From: Pseudeuparius sepicola
Taxonomy: Eukaryota; Arthropoda; Insecta; Coleoptera; Anthribidae
Assembly: GCA_963920635.1 (NCBI GenBank)
Contig: OY987302.1
Span: forward strand, 31,657,278 to 31,721,277
Length of the DNA: 64,000 nt
Reading direction: 5' to 3'
The notes under the pieces were generated by a model, which saw nothing but the letters and a program-made list of their open reading frames with translations, had not been told where the DNA came from and searched no databases. Positions 36,951 through 48,930 of the stretch are shown here, one piece after another; position 1 is the stretch's first letter, and every line of letters starts with the position of its first letter. The position numbers and the translations under genes were made by a program.

Positions 36951-39216
36951 TAGAGGCCCTGTATGACACGAAAACTGACAGTTATTCGTTTTAACAGAGG
37001 TTGGACAACAGATTTTGGCAGATCTAGTAACATTGTTTTTATTATATTCTTATCTTGGCGGGTGCCAGTTTGTCAACAAACTGTCGACAAATTATTGAGC
37101 GTGCTCAATTTCTTTTGCAAAAAGGAATGTTAACAGTTTAAAATAACATCTTGTGTAATAAGAAACTGCAAGAATTCTGAGCAAGATGAATTTTTCTTAA
37201 CACCATTTCCAAAAAGCGCAGAAGCACGAGCACGATGGTGCAAATGAAATACCCTAACATGAGAGTTGGAAATGATACAAAAATTTGCGAGGTAAGTAAA
37301 TTTAATTACATAAGTATCTCTAGTTCCTTTTTATACCTATTTGTTTTCAAGTCCATAAGGTTATACGAACCCCTTATTAGAATTCTTATGAAAATTTCCC
37401 AATGTTAAAGAGATAAAATTAAAATTTTTGTCCTTATTCAAGGAGGTAAAACCTGTTAGGTACATTTACTGGACCGGGATAGGCATTTTTCGTTTCATGG
37501 AATAATAAAAATGTAAGTATATGTATATTGATATATTAGATAAGTTGTGCGTGACAACTTTGGATTGGTTTATAAGTAATATTTTGTTACTGCGTAAAGG
37601 AAATTTTTCTACTACAAAATTCTCATAACGAAGAGACGTATTACAGAAAACTATACAGGATCTTCCTCATCAAAACTTCCACCTCCATAATTTTTTGACC
37701 TATTTTGTTATTTTTTTTTAATTTTCGTTGCTTCTCGAAAGGAGAAAACTAAAAAATACGAAAAAAGTTGTTTGCAATTAGAAAATTCTTCCTATCGTGA
37801 AATTTGGAAAGAGAGTGTAATATGTAATTCGTAAATACTTGTTCTAATACATTTTTTCGAAACCTCCTGTAGGAAAAAACGCCACGAATAAATAGCAATA
37901 AAATAGTTACAAAATCTTACTTCTAAATATATTTTAGAATTTATAATAACTGTTAGAGAGAGGCAGTTTTGAAGGAGCTTTATTTTACACCAGGACCAAC
38001 AAAATCGGACAAAAAAGAAGTTAACACGGGTGGGAATATAAAGAACCCTTTTTGTGTAGTCGGTTAAATGTGTGAGCTTATATTCCATTACAAATTTCTT
38101 GCTGATAAAAAAATAGCATTTGATGGCAGCGTTTTATTATGTTTAGGTAGCTTAAATTTATAGTACTTTAACTTTCACAGGTTCACTTCTCCGACATGGA
38201 TTTTGAGTGTCAGGTTGTGCTGAAGAAAGGATCATCTCCTGCAACGTTTGATGAACGTGACTTTAGCAAGAAAGAACCATTATTAATATGTATAAATTTG
38301 TGAGAACTTGTACTAGTTTGATTTTTCCTATTTACTTGCAATAATATATCTTTGAAAACAAAAATACTTTTGTCTTCTTTATTGAAATGTAGATGATCTC
38401 TCTTGCATTAAAAAGTTATTAACTTTTATTTTACAAAAAAAAAGAATGAGAGACTAATATATCGATATTAAATACCTAGGTACTCATTTTTTTATTCAGC
38501 CTAATTCCTATTATTAGTGGTTGATTCATATTACCAAAACAAACTTTCCAACTTTTTCTTATGTACAAATTTTAGTATTAATTGTCTTAAAATTATGATG
38601 GTAGGTATAAGAAGAGAGTTTGAAGAAACGAAACCATATAGTAAAACCATTTAAAAGACCTTTTTTATTTTTAAATAAAAGTAATAAAAAATACTATTGC
38701 AGCTACGATTCCTATTGAAGAAATATTCGAATGTTTGGTTAGTTGGTATGCTAGAGCCTTGTTTAATTTTATGTACATACCTATCTACATTACCTACCAC
38801 CTTCCTACAAAAATTTAATAAATGTTTTTATCCTGATATTTTGGAACAAATTATATGTTTCTTCACTTTTCCATTCAAACTTCAATAATTATTATTAGTG
38901 AAGCTTTGCAAATAACATACTACTACCTAACTTATTTACCTATTTATTGGTTTTATCTATATTTTTATACATTTTAAACTGTGCCCTCATCTACCTACGC
39001 TTATGGCAGTTAACTGTCGTTAGCTTAACCTTAAAATCAAATTTTGATACATCATGCTGATAGGGGAATGCTAGAAAGAGCGAAAAAATATATTTCTGTT
39101 GCACAAAATGAATTTGATAGGGAAAATAAGACCCTCGCCAGAGAGAGAGATCCGATCGTTGTCCAACCTCTGTTAAAACGAATAACTGTCACTTTTTGTG
39201 TCATACAGGGCCTCTA
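36951..39216 (+). mobile_element. DNA transposon with THAP exons, 8-bp TSD AGTTTCAG
   Basis: Termini TAGAGGCCCTGTATGACAC and the inverse GTGTCATACAGGGCCTCTA carry longer inverted repeats (to GACAGTTATTCGTTTTAACA). AGTTTCAG at 36943-36950 and 39217-39224 is an exact 8-bp duplication. Eight-base duplications occur in P and hAT superfamilies; the THAP domain inside argues for P. The 2266-bp element lacks the transposase core, so it is non-autonomous. Confidence 0.75.
37146..38302 (+). pseudogene. THAP-domain fragment in two exons
   Basis: Exon 1 (37146-37291) reads TSCVIRNCKN, FFLTPFPKSAEARARWCK, and, after a one-base shift at about 37245, NMRVGNDTKICE. It ends at GAG with a consensus donor GTAAGT. 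Exon 2 begins after TTTCACAG at 38180 with VHFSDMDFE, a basic stretch and SSPATFDERDF. The Cys-x-x-x-x-Cys, FPK, Trp and C-x-x-HF pattern is that of a THAP zinc-binding DNA-binding domain, interrupted by an 889-nt intron at the usual CxxH site. In P elements this domain binds the transposon ends. A frameshift and early stop after exon 2 make it a fragment. Confidence 0.65.
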
Positions 39217-40140
39217 AGTTTCAGAAATTGGCTAAATACCTAAGTATTATATTTTTGCAAATACCTAATTGGCAAAAAAACTAAATATTATAACAGAACG
39301 TTCAAATTTGGCACACTTATGTAAAATTGAGAATAAACCAACTTTTTCTAGTAAAACGTTTTGAAATTTTAAGAAATAAGCCCATTTTAAGCGATTGTTT
39401 AATGTCATTTTTGACAGATAGTGAAAGTGATGTGACCGCATTTGAGTAGGCCATTTTTTTATCCTTTTTAAAGCAAAAGCTAACTCCTAAGCTAAATTTC
39501 AAAATAAATTATTAGTACAAATTTTTTTGAAGGACACTGATAGCTTACTTGAAGCGTCGATGGAGATCAACGCTTGAAGTTATCTACATGCATTTTATTA
39601 CCACAATGGCGGTCCCCGGTCTGCCAACGCTTATCACACCATCCACCATCAACGAAGCCCGAATCACAAGTAGGTATAAACAATTTCCTAAACTGTGCCT
39701 GAATGAAACTGACACGCTGCGGCACCGGCGAGGACTAGGTGGATGGAACCACGGGCGTCTTGGGGCGTGGCACGCACGCGCACTTCGCTCCCAAGGGCTT
39801 CTCTCTATAATAATCTTTAGTACCATAGCAATAATCTTTACTACCACAGCAGAAATTATGCTTGCGATAATAACAAAATATATCTGAATATTTTTCTTTC
39901 GTCGCAGTGAAACATATGCCTGTAATAGTAATGTATGTTTGCAGGGCAGCAAAGAATTTTTTATAAATAACTGGTTTGCTATAACACGAAAGTACTTTTT
40001 GGTCGCAGTAACGTACGTAACAGTTACAGTAAAGTAGTAGCAGTAAAAGCAAAGTGCGCTCTACTGAAACAGATTAGTGGGTATGCTATCCCTTTTAAAA
40101 AACTTGCTACTGTAGACAAAAAAAAGTCAGCAAAGAGTTT
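39217..40140 (-). repeat. Repeat block, inverted counterpart of 51640-52380
   Basis: It runs through AGAACGTTCAAATTTGGCAC, CCATTTTAAGCGATTG, then the terminus-like AAGGACACTGATAGC (39532), ACCACAATGGCGGTCCCCGG (39600), and ACTACCACAGCAGAAATTAT (39840). Each has an inverted partner in 51640-52380. A 54-bp segment around 39700-39800 is GC-rich. No gene. Confidence 0.65.
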
Positions 40141-40288
40141 TCTCCTGGGGATTTTCTCAGTGTTTCTTTCGATTTTTAATTTTTTTTTGGCTTTATTTGT
40201 AGACATATTAAAAAAGCAATGACAAATTATTTTCCTTGCAACTTAGTCTGGATAAGTAGATTTATAAGCAAAATTTCATTTTTGAGAT

Positions 40289-42420
40289 ATACAGGGTGAC
40301 CGTATTTCGAGTCTTTGCATGGGGATCTTGGTTATCTTAAGAGATACGAGGTCGGTTGAAATAGAGCCAAGTTGCGGAATTTGATGACGAGTAACATGGT
40401 AAAAAAATTTTGGCTGGCCCTTCTCGGTTTGAAAATAATGCGAAAAAACTGAAAATTTTCGTTTTCGTTTTTCTTTTTTTTTTCATTTCTAAGTTAAACA
40501 TTATTAAGGCACTTTTTTACAAGGAATCTAAATATAAACTCGCATTTTTTTCTTGCCTCCTTGGACAAAGATATGACGATCAACTTTTATTTTTCTTATG
40601 AACTCCATATTGGATTTTTGCATTTTTGAAAAGAGGATTTTTTCTGCTTAAAATGGTATGTCACACATTATGCTGTACTTTGTTTTTCTTGCCGTAAAAT
40701 CAAATTAATCGTTTTTGCATAGAGTGCCTTGGAAACATAAACCTAGTTACCCATTGTTGCGGAGTGTGCTTTGGAATATTGTTTAACGGTTCAGTAAAAA
40801 TTCAGTTAATGTTAAATTAATGATTAAACAAATCATAAACGTACCACGAGGGTATGATCTGAGACCTTGTTATTTATTCGTCATTTGCCGTATAACACAT
40901 TAACACTAAAAGAGTCAAACTGGAAACACAAGAACAAAAACCTAGACGAGTAGACAATCCTATTTTACAATAAATGTTCAATTTGTCCTTGTTCCTCAAG
41001 GCACAATGCAGCACGTTTCCTTAAATTCTTTATGGCTCGTCCAATATCCCTTCGACATGTCACGCTTTTCTTCATGTGAAGATGACATTTTTCAGTAAAA
41101 TAAAGTATCTGTGATACTTTAAATTTAGACAAGGGAGGGGAGAGGACACATAACGTGTCCTACTTATGGACCATAGCAGAGAGTGTGCCCAAATATCAAT
41201 GCGATGCCATAATTCGATGCCAGACGTCGTGTGTGACAGCAGGTTTAGTTTTTGTGATTTTCTGATAATACGGACTGAAGAGAATGTTATTTTTGTGGCA
41301 TCATAATGGTGTTTTGTTCAGCTTTTGGTTGCAAGAGTCTAAGTGAACAGAAAGTATCAGAAATAACCTTTCATAGGAAAATATTTATAGTTAGAAAAAT
41401 AGCTTCAAGGAAAAAGACATTGTGTTATTTGTATACCGCCTCAAACAACTAACATTTTGTTGATTTGTCGAAATTTGGTCCTATTATAAACCAACAGTAC
41501 CTAATGCTTAGGCATTTTTCATTCTTTATCAGTCCCACGCGATACGCCACTGGTGGTGCCGAACAGGCACACTCAATTTGGCCGGATTATGCGTCCCCTC
41601 TCCCCTCCCTTTTTTAAGCACTTAAAATTGTACTAAACTATCAAACGTTATGGGGCTTGTTTCCAAGGCATTCTATGCAGAAATGTCGAACATTATGGGG
41701 CTTATGTTTCCAAGGCACTCTATACAAAAACATCAAATATGGGGCTTACGTTTCCAAGGCACCTAACCAGAAAAAAAATCCTCTTCAAAAATGCAAAAAT
41801 CTAATATGGCGCCCATAAGAAAAATAAAAGTTGATTGTCATATCTTTGTCCAGGGAGGCGAGAAAAATAATGCGAGGTCATATTTAGATTCCTTGTAAAA
41901 AAGTGCCTTAATAATCGACCGCTCTGTCTAGGGAGCTGCTGCGTCTGCCAGGGTCGGAGTTAAGGGGAGTGGTAAGGGTCCTCACCGGACACTGCTGCCT
42001 GGCTCGCCACCTGCACCTTATAGGAGTGGGAGGGGAGTCTGAGTGCAGATGGTGTCTGGAGGATGAGGAGACCCCGTACCACTTGGTGAGTGCCCTGCAC
42101 TTGACAGGGTCAGATTTGAGTCCTTCGGCTCAGCTAAGCTGAGCGCGGAGGATGTATATGGTGTCAGGGTGGGTGAGCTGAGGGCCTTCATCAAGAGAGC
42201 CAGCATGCTGGCTGCCGTGTGACGCTGGCCTGTGGGGGCACAACGGGCCCACTGTGGCCTATGTGCCAGGCCGATCTATGGCGGCCACCCCCTGCACAAG
42301 ATAGATTGATAGATAGTGCCTTAATAATGTTAATAACTTTGCCCCCAATTTAACCGACTTCGCAGATCTTAAGATAACGAAGATCCCCATGCATAGACTC
42401 GAAATACGGTCACCCTGTAT
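40289..42420. mobile_element. Foldback element, ATACAGGGTGACCGTATTTC ends
   Basis: The ends ATACAGGGTGACCGTATTTC at 40289 and inverse at 42420 extend into long arms: AGGCACTTTTTTACAAGGAA (40510) pairs with its inverse near 41890, and AAAAGAGGATTTTTTCTGC (40628) with its inverse near 41775. Arm length is at least 250 bp each. The middle (40750-41640) has no ORF. A LINE fragment (41922-42317) sits inside the right arm. Confidence 0.75.
41922..42317 (+). pseudogene. 5'-truncated LINE fragment with GATA-type tail
   Basis: The plus strand reads RVLTGHCCLARHL, GESECRWCLEDEETPYHLV and WVS..GPSSREPA in shifted frames: the CCHC-like C-terminal end common in non-LTR retrotransposons (HCxL.. CRxC..EETPxH). 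It is followed by GGGGGCACAACGGGCCCACT and a GATAGATTGATAGATAG tail. AGTGCCTTAATAATG flanks it on both sides (41900 region and 42310), a likely target duplication. Confidence 0.7.
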
Positions 42421-42679
42421 GTGAGAGAAATCTCAATGATAGCTCAAAAGTACAGGAATCTCTTATATTACAGACCTGAATAACAATTAGAGCATATTCT
42501 GACATTTTGATAAAAATAATTTGAATTTTCTACATTTGCAAATATGTTGTTAGGAAGGCTAATAAAATTCATATCATGTTTATAGTTGTATTCACTTTAA
42601 GAAAAAAATTCTCTCTATTTTTGTCTGTAAATAATAATATAATAGTAACAAAATTTATTTACCACATTATAACAATAAC

Positions 42680-43716
42680 ATCATGCAGTCCTAAAACAAG
42701 AAAATAAACTATTTGTACAATGTAAAGTATATAAAAAAATTGCCATGTATAACTTTACTACTTTTTGTAAGAAATCATTTCATAATATGTGAATTGGTCC
42801 ATAAGACTGAATCTCACGAAGACCTTCTAGGATTTCGGCATACATCAAGGGTCTGAGATAGGGAAAACAACGTTGTCCAACTGTTTTTCTAATTTTTGGG
42901 ATAATAGATGTTTTTTCTTTGAATCTAGTATGGTGATGGTGTCCAATAGGTTTTATTGTTTGTTTGCTCCGGTAATGATTTAAAATTAATTTTTGGAAAA
43001 ATAACTGTCTTAAATCAAAGATGTTACTTTCGGCATACAATAAATTTGTTGGGTAAGTGTAAGGTTTCTTATTCATAATTTTAATAATCCATTTTTGTGC
43101 AATTTCATTTGTTAAACCACCCCATATCAAGAGGCCATAATTCAGGTGACTCTGTACTAGGCAGTTATAAAGAATTTTCATTTGATTTTTGTCAAAGATC
43201 TGTCGGCAGTACTTGAATCTGTGTGTTAAGCAGCGTAGTTTGCGTGTAATATAATCTGAGTAATGATTCCGTCTAAGATGATTATCGAAATATATACCCA
43301 GATATTTGATTTTCTCTGCGGATCTGACTTGCACTTGTTGGAGGTGACAAAGTTCAGGTTCGTATAGTGTGGCAGTGTGGCAGATTTCTTGCATAGCTTG
43401 CAAAAGGCATGAAATAAGTTTTATCGAAATTTATTATAAGCCACATGTCATTAAACCAATTAATTATTTTGGTAAAATCACTCTGCGGTGTTTTTCAGGC
43501 CTTCCCATGAAACATCCTTATAGAAGATTGTAGTGTCGTCGGCAAAGGACACAATCTTTCCCACAGACATCTGTTTGTAGAGATCAGGCAAATATACATT
43601 AAATAATAGTGGTCCCAAGATAGTTCCTTGGGGTACACCATATTCCACCCGTTGCATAGAACTTCTTGCCCATCCGATTCCCACACACTGAGTCATATTA
43701 TTTAAATAGGTTTCTA
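42680..43716 (-). pseudogene. Second LINE (Jockey/CR1-like), 3' part
   Basis: Minus-strand reading: MTQCVGIGWARS, VEYGVPQGTILGPLLFNVYL, VSFADDTTIFY (43696-43478), then after a frameshift KIKYLGIYFDNHLRRNHY, KLRCLTHRFKY, CLVQSHLNYGLLIWGG (43403-42780). It matches the split LINE at 18-36 kb in order and style but is a different, diverged copy. The N-terminal portion lies at 46536-46925 on the far side of the TA-flanked element. Confidence 0.8.
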
Positions 43717-43849
43717 CCCAGTAAACATTCTTGTTACGTGACTAAAATTTTATGCATAAATGAGAGGTACTATTCAAAGAAATTAGTTACATCAAACAAT
43801 TCTTTACAGTTTATGTAAATAAAACATAAATCTGAAAGAACAAACTTAT

Positions 43850-43933
43850 ATTATTATATTAGGGGCACAACGGGCCCACTGTGGCCTACATGCCAGGCCG
43901 ATCTATGGCGGCCACCCCCTGCATAAGATAGAT
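43850..43933 (+). mobile_element. Very short retroposed LINE tail with 13-bp TSD
   Basis: GGGGCACAACGGGCCCACT and CGATCTATGGCGGCCACC are the same sequence as the 3' end of the LINE fragment at 42233-42310, followed by a GATAGAT tail. AGAACAAACTTAT (43837-43849 and 43934-43946) is a perfect 13-bp duplication. This is an extremely 5'-truncated LINE insertion, or a SINE using that LINE's tail. Confidence 0.8.
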
Positions 43934-43999
43934 AGAACAAACTTATGTCAAAAAATTCTGCTAAATTTACGTAAACGTGGTTTAAAAGCTAGTAGTACC

Positions 44000-46048
44000 T
44001 CTTATTTATATATTTTTTTTTACATCATATTTACGCACCGTCGAAAGAAAATTAGTTACGTCAAGTAATTCTTCATATTAGGTATACTTATGACATAATG
44101 GAATATAAAACACAGAACTTCCTGTTTACATATCCTTTTTACAGCATAATTACGTAATGTAATAATATTGTGCTTTTATTGTATTGGCAGCCATAATACC
44201 ACTAGCGACAGCTGTTGGCACCACTGCGTCGATCGACGCCAAGATTAAATATATCCATACTACTCTAAAAACATGCTACAAACAAAGACAGAAAGTCAAC
44301 CATCAACCAAGTATACACCCGGTGATTCCCGCTTATAGTTCCTCCAGAATCACACTTAGATATCGCATGTTTTTTTTTGTTTGGGGGCGCCGGAAGCATC
44401 GGAACCTCACCTGAAGACTGAGGATGGTCTAACGACGCCAGCCTCCGAGCCCAGAGTCGAAATAAGTTCGTTACGGCTCGACAGAAAGGGGCAATTTCTG
44501 ACAATCTCGCGACATTTTCGGAATAATTTAATGGAGCGCTTAGATTGTGATTAGTTATGGGCGTCATGCGTTTATCAAAACAAACCTGTTTATAGGTTCT
44601 GACGTCATTAGTTGCAAGTCGGTCTGGAAGTCTGGATGCCAGTTAGTTAGAGATGTCTTTGGCGTTCTGCGTTATGTTTTGTTAAGGCGCGTATAACAAA
44701 TTCCTCCGAACGCGCAGAACCCGCCGCGCGGGCTGGGCGAATTTCGCTAGTACCTAAGTATGCCGCGCCCAACGCGCGGTAAACCGGATTTGCACAAAGA
44801 TAATTAGTTGTTCGCTGGTGCGCAGTGGGTACGGGTGTTTGCAGCGTTAGCTCTGTTCGCAGTGTTTGCCCTGTTCGCAGCGTTTGTTGTTTCAAAACAT
44901 ACAACTAAACACATCAACTTCTCACAATCTTCTGCAGCCTTCCTCGTAAAATTCTGCAAGTGTTGATGATATCCATACCCCGGAGCAGTGTCATATTTTT
45001 ATGTTGTAAACAAATACGTCTTGTCCACACTTTTCTTTTTTCTCAGGTTTTTTCTTTTATCTCTTTTTTTATTGCTAGTTAAAGCATCTATAATCAAAAG
45101 AGCGCCGGCATCCACTACCACGTTATCATCTGCACCCATCTCTCTGAAGAACACGCGGACCATCACAATTACTACTACAATGTTTGTTGCATTCTGCGCA
45201 GCGCGCGCGGCGTGTTTTGCTCGTTTGGAGCATTTTGTTGCAAGTGAATACGCGCTTTTAGAAATTCGACACTTATAAGTGTGTTGTTGTTTTAGGTGTG
45301 AATTGTGCGAATGTGAATGACATTTTTGTTTTGGTTTTCTATTTGGTTACATTTGCCAATTTGCTGAGAATAAATTATTATCCAGTGCAAATTTGGAGGC
45401 CATGTTTACGAATTGTGATATGACCAGATGGATTGTTGGAAAGTATTTGCAAAATGTTTAGTAAAACCCAGTGGTCAGGGGTTTTCATTGTCTGTCTCTG
45501 TACATTTTGGGTTTTGCTCTATTTCAGCCATCTCCACTTCATAGTTATTACTGCGGTAAACATAAGGTTTGTACAAAGGCGTTAGGTATATTCTTTTACC
45601 TATTATAAATTTGATCTTTCTTTTTTGTTCTGTACTGTTCTCAAAATTAATTCAATTCTATTTTATTATTTTATTTTGCGCCGAAATAAAAAACCGACTA
45701 GGTATGCGGTTACATTAGGCATGTCCTGAAACTAAAATAGGGCCCGAAAAAATTGCACATGTCTGCGTAAAATAAAATAAAATTATATTTGTTGGTCCGT
45801 TCTGCCGATCACTAGATATATCTAATACTCGACTATTTCCCTCGTCTTAATTTCCACCAATCACAAACGCGCAATTTTGAATTACAAATGGTTTCTAGAT
45901 GGAAGAACAGGTGCTGTCAGCAGTTTTTTCGAGTTTACCCGCGGCAAAACTTGACAGCTGTTGTATAATAGGTAGTATGTTTTGCAAGCTATGTGTATGC
46001 AGAATAGTCTGTTAACTCATGAAATAGTCTTGTGAAACACCATTCGGG
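44000..46048. other. Interior of the TA element, no gene recognised
   Basis: Open frames at 44184-44414 (+), 44647-44904 (-) and 44988-45278 (+) have no recognisable domain and biased composition. A CpG-rich stretch (44690-44770, CGCGCAGAACCCGCCGCGCG) resembles a promoter or CpG island more than a transposon interior, and could be captured host sequence. Confidence 0.35.
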
Positions 46049-46245
46049 CATCTAATTTTTCCTGTGAAAAAAATCCAAAAAAACACAATGCTAAGTAATA
46101 TATTTTTTAACAAAATGCATTCGTGCATGTGCAAAAATCCTCATCTTTGACTCGGATTTTTGTTGACACCAGCACTCATGCTTCTTGTTAAAATATTACT
46201 TAGCAACGTGTTTTTTTCGATTTTTTTCGGAAAAATTAGATGCCC
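46049..46245. repeat. Hairpin with about 80-bp arms
   Basis: GGCATCTAATTTTTCC at 46049 pairs with GGAAAAATTAGATGCC at the other end; AAAAAAACACAATGCTAAGT pairs with ACTTAGCAACGTGTTTTTTT with a mismatch. The loop is around 25 nt. Confidence 0.75.
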
Positions 46246-46535
46246 TTATGATATTACTTACGAGTATCTACTTTACATGACCTATTAATATAAAATATAT
46301 GTGAGAATGTTACAAATATTTTACGAAAATAATAAACATCAGGTTCAAGTAAAAGTGTTACGCATCTTACATATTTTTTGAAGTAAGCAAGATGTAAAAT
46401 TAAAGTGCCAAGGAGGCGGACATTTTTACCCGAAATTAACGCATAATTTAATCACATTTGCGTTCATTTGTGACGTAACAAGTAGACAAAGATACATAAA
46501 TATTACGTAAATGTGATTTCAAATTGTTTACTGGG

Positions 46536-46925
46536 TATTAGTGGGTAAGCATTTCCTCTGAATCCGACGTTCTCCCAGAGTCTCTAGAAGCTTTCTGTGA
46601 CTCACAGTGTCGAAGGCTTTGGCAAGATCAACAAAGATGCAAAGGCTTGGTATGCTTTTATCCAGCGCGTCAGATATTTGTTCTGTTAGTGTGGCCATTG
46701 CATCTTCCGTCGATCTGGCCCGTCTGAAGCCAAATTGTTCTTCAGCCAAAACATCAAATCTATCCAGAAATGCTTCCATGCGAATTTTCATGTTTTTTTT
46801 TTTCTAGTATCTTAGCTAGGTTACTAATTAGTGAAATTGGTCTATAATTAACAACACTATTTTCCTTTCCACTTTTGTACAGTGGTCTAATCAGTGCCAC
46901 TTTGAAAACGTCAGGAAAAATATAT
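46536..46925 (-). pseudogene. Second LINE, RT N-terminal part
   Basis: Minus strand: KIRMEAFLDRFDVLAEEQFG, FRRARSTEDAMATLTEQI, LCIFVDLAKAFDTVSHRKLL: the RT fingers and motif A. It continues across the TA-flanked element into 43716. A frameshift occurs in a T-run at 46796-46806. Confidence 0.8.
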
Positions 46926-47015
46926 CTATTACTTATCTATACTTATCTATTACATATCTATTACTTAAAAAGGACCAGAAAAAAAATCTGTGGAATCAAG
47001 GATTTTTCTATACAC

Positions 47016-47395
47016 AGTGTCCTCCAAAAAGTTTGTAACATAGGGGGGAAATTTTTAATTAATGTTTTATTTTAAAATTTAATATTGGGGTTACCTTTTG
47101 CTTGAAAACATATGAAAAATGACCCTCTCAAACGTGGTCATGTGACTTTCGTTATATGTCAAAAATGACATTTGAAAAATATATCCCCAAAATGGGTTTA
47201 TTTGTTAAAATATCAAAAAGTTTTACTTGAAAAAGTTATTTCTTTTTCAATTTTACGTAAGTGTACCAAATTTAAACGCTCTAATAAAAGATTTAGTTTT
47301 TTGCTAATTTTTAATAATTTTATGAAATTTCTGAAAATTTTAAAATTTTCTAACTTCGTAAAAAATTTTTAAATCACTAGCTTTATCATTCTTGT
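47016..47395 (+). repeat. CAGTGTCCTCCAAAAAG repeat family, copy
   Basis: It starts CAGTGTCCTCCAAAAAGTTT and contains TTGGGGTTACCTTTTGCTTG, TATGTCAAAAATGACATTTG and CAAAAAGTTTTACTTGAAAA. Related copies: 47578-48060 (+), 39217-39545 (-), 52040-52380 (+), 52980-53345 (-), 54100-54460 (+). The family appears to supply the ends of the palindromes here. Confidence 0.65.
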
Positions 47396-47577
47396 CGATA
47401 TTTAGAAATAAATATAGCTGGAAGTAGGATAATAATGATGTAAAAAACATCGTAAAAACAATTGCTTGTGATACCTTGATAACTCACAATGTTGAATCCT
47501 TATTAAAGAAAAATGTAATAAAATGTTCAGATTCATATTCTAAATAACAGCGTTCTATTATTGATTTGCAATATAAT
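47396..47577. other. AT-rich spacer, no feature
   Basis: Nothing is recognised between the two repeat copies. Confidence 0.4.
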
Positions 47578-48165
47578 ACAGTGTCCTCCAAAAAGTTCGC
47601 AGCATAGGGGAGAAAATTTTAATTAATGTTTTATTTTGAAAATTAATTTTGGGGTTACCTTTTGCTTGACAAAATATGAAAAATGACTCACTCAAAATGA
47701 TATTAACGTTTTAAAGCTCTCTTATGTTTGGTGCAAAATTGATGTACCGTGAAGCAGTTAGGATATTAATTTAATTACATTAAATTTTACTGTACGAAAT
47801 TGATGACACAATAATAATAACTTTTTCAAGTTGCCTGGAAAATTCATAACTTCTTAAGAGTAAATAAACGAAACTTTGAACATGTAACTCGAAAAATAAC
47901 TTCAACAAATTTGTTTTCTGAGCTTTCGGAGAACAAATCTTCCTCCTTTCTCAAAGATCATGTCACGTCAAAGTGAAATGACAGATTAATAAATGTCAGG
48001 TTAAAATGTCATGACAACGACAACAGAAACAATAGCCTAGCCACCTGTCGTCTGATTTGTACCCTGGGTTCTATGTAATTATCTATACCTACTATAACTT
48101 CTCTTTGAATAACTGGCAATAATATTTTACTGAATTCCACGAACATTCAACGTCACAGTTGTCTG
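47578..48165 (+). repeat. CAGTGTCCTCCAAAAAG family, longer copy
   Basis: It begins CAGTGTCCTCCAAAAAGTTC, and its second half (47850-48060: TTTGTTTTCTGAGCTTTCGG, CAGATTAATAAATGTCAGG, ACAATAGCCTAGCCACCTG) is repeated directly at 53520-53740. It leads straight into the P-like transposase remnant, suggesting that this is the end of that transposon. Confidence 0.6.
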
Positions 48166-48930
48166 TATTTCCTAGAATAATTCTTTAATTTTTCGTACTA
48201 CTTCTTCTTTGAGAATTTTTATTGGTTTGGACCTGTCCCACAAAATCCTATGATTGTTACTAAAAGTATGTTCATATATTTTTGACTTCCAAATTTGATT
48301 ATGCCTTATTTTGCCTGTTAAGTCTCCCCAACATAGAACTTTCCACATTCACCAGAAATTTTATAATTGCAATTTTTTGAACTTTGTACCGCATTTTTGA
48401 TAAATGTAATAACCTCTTTCAATGCTTCAGCAATGTCTCTCCCTTTCATTGAAGTCGCCGAAATAAAATATCCAAGGGGCAACTTTCAATTTGAAAATAT
48501 GCCTCTTGCCAAGAACAGCATTGCTTGTGTGCCAAACTTTCACGATCTTCTGTCGTTCATACATTTTGGTATATTTTTTAAAAAAATTCATCTCGTCAAA
48601 AATTACCATGCAGTATTTTTCAGTTGTAAGCATGGTAGTTAAATCACATAGTTGTTAAATCTGGGAAAATATTATGATTTCCCAATCCAGGAGGACAAAG
48701 TAGATATTCCGGTTAAAGTGATTTTTAACTGGTCTCAAGAATTTATAAATGCCTGTCTGCTTCAGCATATGGGTATTCGAAAAGCCAGTTCCTTTTCATA
48801 TCCTTTACTTTTTTATGTTACAACTACATTGTCGTTAATGTCTTCGAGTATGAAAAATCAATATTTTCTAAGGGGTCCTTGGCGCCGATTGACTTTATTT
48901 TTAACGAAAATAACAGCCAGTATACAGTAA
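48166..48930 (-). pseudogene. P-element-like transposase remnant
   Basis: On the minus strand, KYCMVIFDEMNFFKKYTK followed by WHTSNAVLGKRHIFKLKVAP and WIFYFGDFNE (48633-48427) resembles the FDEM catalytic segment and following strand of P-element transposases. Upstream pieces (48930-48640) and downstream (48300-48170, KIYEHTFSNNHRILWDRS) keep some coding flavour in shifted frames. The downstream part is also present at 53850-53985 in the large palindrome. Heavily decayed, and short compared with a full transposase. Confidence 0.5.

Larger units (their letters stand above)
43717..46535. mobile_element. TA-flanked DNA element, CCCAGTAAACA ends, 2.8 kb
   Basis: CCCAGTAAAC at 43717 and GTTTACTGGG ending at 46535 are flanked by TA on both sides and interrupt the LINE precisely between two parts of its RT. 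Short TTACGTAA and ATTACGT words recur near both ends. Inside, 44184-45290 is GC-richer, with weak open frames and no recognisable transposase. A short retroposed fragment (43850-43933) and a hairpin (46049-46245) are nested in it. Confidence 0.7.

Noticed and set aside
39549..39952. Overlapping ORFs of 112 and 122 codons on both strands
   Set aside because: They lie in a repeat block duplicated inverted at 51.6-52.0 kb, where the frames are not preserved.
44988..45278. 96-codon ORF with a hydrophobic Leu/Phe stretch
   Set aside because: The stretch comes from T-rich sequence and would look like a membrane segment by chance; no other support.
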